11,317 nt of DNA from Pseudomonadota bacterium (GTDB lineage Bacteria; Bdellovibrionota_B; Oligoflexia; Oligoflexales; JAPPIL01). The position numbers and the translations under genes are program-made. The stretch lies in contig JAPPIL010000087.1 in the NCBI GenBank assembly GCA_028877195.1, forward strand, positions 1 to 11,317, in the 5' to 3' direction. This document shows, piece after piece, positions 7,441 through 11,317 of the stretch; the first letter of the stretch is position 1, and each line of letters opens with the position of its first letter. The notes under the pieces are model-generated. The model was given only the letters and a program-made list of their open reading frames with translations. It did no database searches and was not told the origin of the DNA.

Positions 7441-7463
7441 TTGATTTATAGCAGGGATTTAAT
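7434..7463 (+). promoter_or_regulatory. Candidate sigma-70 promoter for tgt
   Basis: TTGTCA (7434-7439) and TTTAAT (7458-7463) are separated by 18 nt, each one mismatch from consensus. The leader to the tgt ATG would be about 80 nt. The -35 overlaps that of the divergent beta-barrel promoter. A weaker alternative lies nearer the gene, with TATAT around 7492-7496. Confidence 0.4.
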
Positions 7464-7549
7464 GTCTTGTAGTCTATGGTTGCCTTGTTGTTATATGGGT
7501 TTCCTGTGCGGGGAAGCTTATCTTTGCGGTTTTAAGGGATAAATTAAGC

Positions 7550-8638
7550 ATGCCTTTTCAAGTTGTTGCTAGTGATGGTGCGGCAAGGGTAGGGAGATTA
7601 ACGCTTGCACACGGCAAAGTAGATACTCCTTGCTTCATGCCCGTTGGCACGCAAGGTATCGTCAAGACCCTTGTCCCTGCGGACTTACATGCAATTGGGG
7701 CACAGATCATGCTCGCCAATACTTACCATCTTTCGCTCCGTCCAGGGCTTGCGACAATCAAGCATGCTGGTGGGTTACATCGCTTTTGTCGTTGGTCAAA
7801 ACCGATTCTTACCGATAGCGGTGGTTTCCAGCTCTACAGTTTAGCTTCTCTATGTAAGGTGAACGACGATGGCGTGGTCTTTCGTAGCCATATCGATGGG
7901 CGCAAAGTTGCGTTAACACCAGCAACGGTAGTGCAGCTACAAGAAGAGTTTGGCAGCGACATTCACATGGTGCTTGATGAATGTCCGCCCTACTCGCATG
8001 ACAAGCAGATAATTGCTAAATCCATGCGACTCTCACACCGTTGGGCGCAAATAGCACGATCTTGCCGAAGCAACCAACAACTCAAGCAGTTTGCAGTCGT
8101 GCAAGGAGGAGTGTTCGCAGACTTGCGGCGGGAGAGTTGCGATTATCTGATTGATTTAGATTTTGAGGGTTATGCGATCGGCGGTGTATCAGTCGGTGAA
8201 ACACGGGCTGAAATGCGAGCGGCGACGGCTGTTTGCTGCGAGAAACTTCCCCCGACTAAACCCCGTTACCTGATGGGAGTGGGGACACCGCTTGACCTGT
8301 TGGAAAGTGTTGCGCTGGGGGTGGACATGTTTGACTGTGTGATGCCCACTCGCAACGGCAGAAACGGCACGGCTTTCACATCTGAAGGCAGACTAAACAT
8401 CAAAAACAGCGGTCATCGCCAAAGCGATTTAGCGCTTGACCCTAACTGTGTGTGCTACACTTGTAAGACTTATTCCCGCGCCTTCCTGCATCATCTCTAC
8501 AAAGCAGGTGAAGTTTCAGTCATGCGCCTATTGAGTTTGCATAACCTATGTTTCTACCTGCGCTTGCTGCACGATTGTCGTCAAGCGATCGAGGCGGGGA
8601 AGTTTCAAGAATTTTTGCACACTCATACAAGCTTTTAA
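7550..8638 (+). CDS. tgt: tRNA-guanine transglycosylase (queuosine biosynthesis)
   Basis: This cytosolic enzyme exchanges the wobble guanine (G34) of tRNAs for Asp, Asn, His and Tyr with the queuosine precursor preQ1. The 362-residue protein is close to the usual bacterial length and aligns from its first residue (MPFQVVASDGAARVGRL), supporting the ATG at 7550. An AAGGGA ribosome site lies at 7534-7539. Key residues are present: Asp89 in ILTDSGGFQ, Asp143 in VLDECPPY, VQGGVFADLR (184-193), GGVSVGE (211-217) and the nucleophile Asp262 in MFDCVMPTRNGRNG. The zinc ligands are Cys300, Cys302, Cys305 (CVCYTC) and His331. It is complete and should be active. In many proteobacteria tgt is followed by yajC-secD-secF; here it stands alone between accessory genes. 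Confidence 0.97.
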   Translation: MPFQVVASDGAARVGRLTLAHGKVDTPCFMPVGTQGIVKTLVPADLHAIGAQIMLANTYHLSLRPGLATIKHAGGLHRFCRWSKPILTDSGGFQLYSLASLCKVNDDGVVFRSHIDGRKVALTPATVVQLQEEFGSDIHMVLDECPPYSHDKQIIAKSMRLSHRWAQIARSCRSNQQLKQFAVVQGGVFADLRRESCDYLIDLDFEGYAIGGVSVGETRAEMRAATAVCCEKLPPTKPRYLMGVGTPLDLLESVALGVDMFDCVMPTRNGRNGTAFTSEGRLNIKNSGHRQSDLALDPNCVCYTCKTYSRAFLHHLYKAGEVSVMRLLSLHNLCFYLRLLHDCRQAIEAGKFQEFLHTHTSF

Positions 8639-8732
8639 TTTTCGTGAACATATAATGACCTCCCCCCATTTTATAGTTCAGTTACGCGATTAGGTGCGGA
8701 AGTGCATTGACATCTCCCATTCCCTAGATGCA

Positions 8733-9833
8733 TTAACTCTGATTAAAGATTGCGACGATCTCTTGAGCATCGGTGCAGGCTGGTGATGTGGCATCATCTG
8801 CACAGTGTTCTTTAGCTTTGTCGGTAGCAATTTTCATTGGTGTGTTATCCCAGTTGTCCATAATGTGGGGGTCAACACCGTCGGTGGCGATAAGTAGCTT
8901 GACCATTGCAACCTCTCCATACCTGACTGCAAGATACAGCGGCGTAAAGCCGTCTGTGTCTTGAAAGTTTAACGGGTTAAGGCGTTGTCGATAGCGGTTT
9001 GTGGCCTCTTTAGGAAGAGCTGGAATTAGTTGGCGTGCGAAGTTTACGAGCCCAATACGGGCGGCGTAGTGTAAAGGTGTATTGCCAAAATAACTCGTGT
9101 CCGTCAGCTCGCTTTTTTCAACTGTGGGCAAAAGCTGTAGTAGCTTGGCTTCTAGAGTTTTACGCTCCTCTGAGGTAAGCTTCTTGTCAACTTCGTAGAA
9201 AGACACCGCACCCTCTAAAATATAGGTCAAGGTCTTGTGCATCTCAACGCCTGGCAAACTACAGTCAACCAGATTGAATTTAGAACCCCTGCGATGCAAA
9301 GCACGAGCGGTCGTAAGGATTCCACCTTGCAGAGCTTTGAACCAATTCACACTGCCTTTAGAGTAGGCGTTAAAATTTTCCACCTGACCTGTGCTATTGT
9401 TGATGCGCATTTCCAATTTAGTTTGGTAGTAACCGATAAGCACCCTGTCGGGACTACCGAAACCTCCTAGTGGAATGCCGATGGATGTCTCTTCCAGCCA
9501 TTTGCCATACTTCTTAACTTCTAATAAGGTAGTTTTGTTGTCTGTGTTTATTTTGTGATAGTTGGTCAATGTCTTGCCAAAGACCTCTATCTGATGTGTA
9601 TTTACTGCGACACTCGCGCTTAGTTGGCCACCATAGCAGTAATTAGAGGGACAGTCCCTTTTAATGTTTATCGTATAGCCATCAGCAGTGGTGTTTAATT
9701 TTATTTGACAATGCTTGTAGCGCAATCCCGCTTCGGGAAACAATGCCTTAATCCCTTGATCGCTCGCAGATGCACCGCCAGCAAATAACACAACAGCTAT
9801 CGTGCTTAAAACAAATTGCATACCCTCCCCCAT
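8733..9833 (-). CDS. Exported ankyrin-repeat protein
   Basis: This 366-residue protein begins with a hydrophobic signal-peptide-like segment (about 6-23, ending GGASA), so it is probably periplasmic or secreted. Six cysteines in the predicted mature chain (42, 61, 66, 191, 344, 353) would suit disulfides. Residues 25-235 match no family I know. Residues 246-340 hold about three ankyrin repeats: GNTPLHYAARIGLVNFARQL (250-269), DGFTPLYLAVRYGEVAMVKL (294-313) and DNTPMKIATDKA (329-340), the last shortened. Ankyrin repeats bind proteins, so an interaction role is likely; no enzyme motif is visible. Two in-frame ATGs exist, at 9833 and 9821. The first has only a weak AGAGAG site. The second is preceded at very short spacing by GGGGGAGG. 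Either gives a signal peptide that lacks the usual positive charge at its N-terminus. Confidence 0.82.
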   Translation of the reverse strand: MGEGMQFVLSTIAVVLFAGGASASDQGIKALFPEAGLRYKHCQIKLNTTADGYTINIKRDCPSNYCYGGQLSASVAVNTHQIEVFGKTLTNYHKINTDNKTTLLEVKKYGKWLEETSIGIPLGGFGSPDRVLIGYYQTKLEMRINNSTGQVENFNAYSKGSVNWFKALQGGILTTARALHRRGSKFNLVDCSLPGVEMHKTLTYILEGAVSFYEVDKKLTSEERKTLEAKLLQLLPTVEKSELTDTSYFGNTPLHYAARIGLVNFARQLIPALPKEATNRYRQRLNPLNFQDTDGFTPLYLAVRYGEVAMVKLLIATDGVDPHIMDNWDNTPMKIATDKAKEHCADDATSPACTDAQEIVAIFNQS

Positions 9834-9880
9834 CTCTCTAATTTATTGTAGTGATCCTTGAGAAACACCTGTAGTTGCCC

Positions 9881-9920
9881 CAGACCTGAAACAGCGACAG
9901 CGTGGTCTGCTTATCAGGTC
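9881..9920. repeat. Inverted repeats forming two alternative hairpins
   Basis: GACCTGA (9883-9889) pairs with TCAGGTC (9914-9920): 7 bp with a 24-nt loop. CAGACC (9881-9886) pairs with GGTCTG (9904-9909): 6 bp with a 17-nt loop. Both stems use 9883-9886, so they exclude each other. The element lies between the ATPase stop and the ankyrin gene start, both on the - strand, and could be a terminator or leader structure. No T run follows. Confidence 0.35.
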
Positions 9921-9947
9921 AGACGTTGGCTCTACCTATCTAATGCT

Positions 9948-11096
9948 CTACTGTTTAGCAAGCAACTTATCACTCCAAAGCTGATCAAGGAACGTTTGCC
10001 AATGCATGGCAATGAACTGTCCGCTACGACTGTTTAGCTTGTCATGACTGACGAGATAAAATTTCTTAAAACAGCCTTCATCGGCAAGTGCACGCAAGCC
10101 TTTAAAATCTCTCTTGCTAATCACTCGTGTGGCTTTAACTTCTATCGCCACCTCTTCACCGATGAGGAAATCAACCTCATGTCCTTGATGTGAACGCCAG
10201 TAAGTGAGTGATAGTTTCTTCCTCGTATAGGAAAGATACGCTCGCAGCTCCATCCAAATAAATTGCTCAAAGCTTTTACCATAGGCACTAGAGTTACGGT
10301 CAATGCTTGTCAAGCCTGCTAAAACACGCGTAACGCCAGTATCAAAGAAATAAAATTTTGCTGTCCGTGTTGCTTTTCTTTTTTGTGAACCTCCCCAAGG
10401 CGGCAACAAAGCACCGAGCAGCGTGTCCTCTAAAATTTCGACATGCCCACTGACAGTTGTTGCTGCCACCTGCGCATCATTGGCAACCTTTGCCATATTC
10501 AGCACTTCGCCACTACTGATTGCCATCACCCGCAAAAAACGCGTAAAAGCAGGCAGCTTGCGCACCAGTCCTTCGGCACGAATTTCCTCCTGCAAGTAAA
10601 CCGATATGTAAGCATCAAGCTCTTCATCAGGCTCATCGCTAAAGTATACTGCTGGCAAGCCACCATAGTGTAGGTAGCGATTAAGATTGAAATTGCTGAT
10701 CTCATAGCTGACCAACGGAAACAGATGCGCTAGCCATGCCCGTCCCGCCAATAAATTTGCCCGACCATGCCGTAGCCTGCGAGTGCTACTGCCAGTCAGC
10801 AAAAAACGCTTGCCGCCTGTGATTAAGCGCTGCACATCGTTAAGCAATTGCGGTAGAAGCTGAATTTCGTCAATGACCACCAACTCACGCTTGTGGTAGG
10901 CAACATCTTCCTCAAGTTTAGCTGGGTTATTGGTATGTGCTAATAGTTGATTGGAATCAGCAAGATCAATGACATGTGCTTGTGGTGTCAGCTGTTGTGC
11001 GATTAGGGTAGACTTGCCAGTAGCGCGAGGGCCGAAGAGAAAGAACGATTTCTTCGCTAACAAGCGAGATAAATTCAAACGACGAGCAACAACCAT
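9948..11096 (-). CDS. AAA_14/DUF4143-family ATPase
   Basis: This 382-residue protein is of the widespread ATPase-plus-DUF4143 type, whose cellular job is not established. The N-terminal P-loop domain has Walker A GPRATGKST (22-30), Walker B LVVIDEIQ (72-79) with Asp76 and Glu77, and a sensor-like LLTGSSTRRL (99-108). A helix-turn-helix-like region follows (about 186-235). The C-terminal DUF4143 domain shows a PD-(D/E)xK arrangement: Glu277 in FEQFIWMEL, Asp309 in HEVDFLIG and Glu319/Lys321 in AIEVKA. All nuclease-type residues seem intact. Such genes are often scattered in accessory regions. The start at 11096 fits the family beginning but has no good ribosome site of its own: the nearest GGAG is 16 nt upstream, positioned instead for an out-of-frame ATG at 11107. 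Confidence 0.93.
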   Translation of the reverse strand: MVVARRLNLSRLLAKKSFFLFGPRATGKSTLIAQQLTPQAHVIDLADSNQLLAHTNNPAKLEEDVAYHKRELVVIDEIQLLPQLLNDVQRLITGGKRFLLTGSSTRRLRHGRANLLAGRAWLAHLFPLVSYEISNFNLNRYLHYGGLPAVYFSDEPDEELDAYISVYLQEEIRAEGLVRKLPAFTRFLRVMAISSGEVLNMAKVANDAQVAATTVSGHVEILEDTLLGALLPPWGGSQKRKATRTAKFYFFDTGVTRVLAGLTSIDRNSSAYGKSFEQFIWMELRAYLSYTRKKLSLTYWRSHQGHEVDFLIGEEVAIEVKATRVISKRDFKGLRALADEGCFKKFYLVSHDKLNSRSGQFIAMHWQTFLDQLWSDKLLAKQ

Positions 11097-11129
11097 ACAC
11101 TTAACATTGTAGCTCCACTTTACTGCAAA

Positions 11130-11160
11130 AATATACCCTAATACCGTTTAATTTTCACAA
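11130..11160 (-). promoter_or_regulatory. Weak candidate promoter for the DUF4143 ATPase
   Basis: On the - strand TTGTGA (11160-11155) and TATATT (11135-11130) are separated by 19 nt, longer than ideal. The position is sensible for the ATPase start at 11096. No other promoter is evident in the interval. Confidence 0.25.
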
Positions 11161-11273
11161 AAATACACGGTAGCATCGTTTATTTTAAGATTAGACCTAC
11201 GCTGATGATGCAGGCATTGCTTGCCACTGGTGTTGCCCCGGCTTTGTTGCATGACTAACATCTCTTTTTAGTA

Positions 11274-11298
11274 TGCGGAGGGCTTTCCCCCCTCCGCA
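11274..11298. repeat. 9-bp GC-rich stem-loop
   Basis: TGCGGAGGG (11274-11282) pairs perfectly with CCCTCCGCA (11290-11298) around a 7-nt CTTTCCC loop. The flanks are TCTCTTTTTAGTA on the left and a C-rich run on the right. No T run follows the stem on either strand, so it is not a canonical intrinsic terminator. It may end a gene outside the window or belong to a mobile-element end. Confidence 0.5.
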
Positions 11299-11317
11299 CC
11301 TCCCCCCTCTTCCATCT

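Noticed and set aside
8658..8667. ACCTCCCCCC shared with 11298-11307
   Set aside because: This is a 10-base C-rich match in non-coding DNA with no extended similarity around it. Chance or simple-sequence bias is enough to explain it.
8639..8732. Terminator between tgt and the ankyrin gene
   Set aside because: I looked for a stem followed by a T run on both strands in this 94-nt gap and found none convincing.
11142..11255. Short open + strand frame ending PALLHD
   Set aside because: It has no start with a ribosome site, is only about 37 codons long and matches nothing I recognise. It could be a transposase scrap, but this cannot be supported.
1..11317. CRISPR array, tRNA or rRNA gene
   Set aside because: No regularly spaced direct repeats, no tRNA cloverleaf landmarks and no rRNA-like segments were seen.

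Overview
The window comes from a Gram-negative bacterium, most likely a member of the Pseudomonadota. The grounds are an OmpA/MotB-type periplasmic peptidoglycan-binding protein, a predicted outer-membrane beta-barrel protein, Sec signal peptides and a bacterial-type tRNA-guanine transglycosylase. I cannot name the genus. Composition is moderate to slightly AT-leaning, and I see no sharp compositional break by eye.

Left half (1-6126, all + strand): four tightly packed genes that look like one operon. The first is cut by the window edge. It has a leucine-zipper coiled coil followed by two similar beta-rich halves. Next come a MotA/TolQ/ExbB-type ion-channel subunit (599-1390) and a MotB/OmpA-type partner (1377-2012, overlapping it by 14 nt). 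The last is a 1370-residue superfamily 1 helicase with a degenerate-looking C-terminal nuclease-type fold (2014-6126, starting one base after the previous stop). An ion-driven stator pair coupled to a nucleic-acid motor is the logic of the anti-phage system Zorya. The parts here differ from the Zorya types I know: the ZorA-like subunit has no long cytoplasmic tail, the effector is a UPF1/DUF4011-like SF1 helicase rather than the SNF2-type ZorD or HNH-type ZorE, and there is an extra coiled-coil protein. I regard this as a candidate unclassified Zorya-like defence system, and as the main interest of the window.

Middle (6127-8732): a 7-bp stem-loop separates the helicase from a convergent gene for a predicted secreted beta-barrel protein with two successive signal-peptide-like segments. 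Its start faces tgt (queuosine tRNA modification, a housekeeping gene) across a 177-bp divergent region. The two predicted promoters there share overlapping -35 boxes.

Right part (8733-11317): two - strand genes, a signal-peptide-bearing ankyrin-repeat protein and an AAA_14/DUF4143 ATPase. Between them is a short spacer that can form alternative hairpins. The last 220 bases hold no convincing gene. They contain a possible promoter for the ATPase, a 9-bp stem-loop, and a short motif reminiscent of an insertion-sequence tip. Apart from tgt, the gene content looks like an accessory/defence-island edge.
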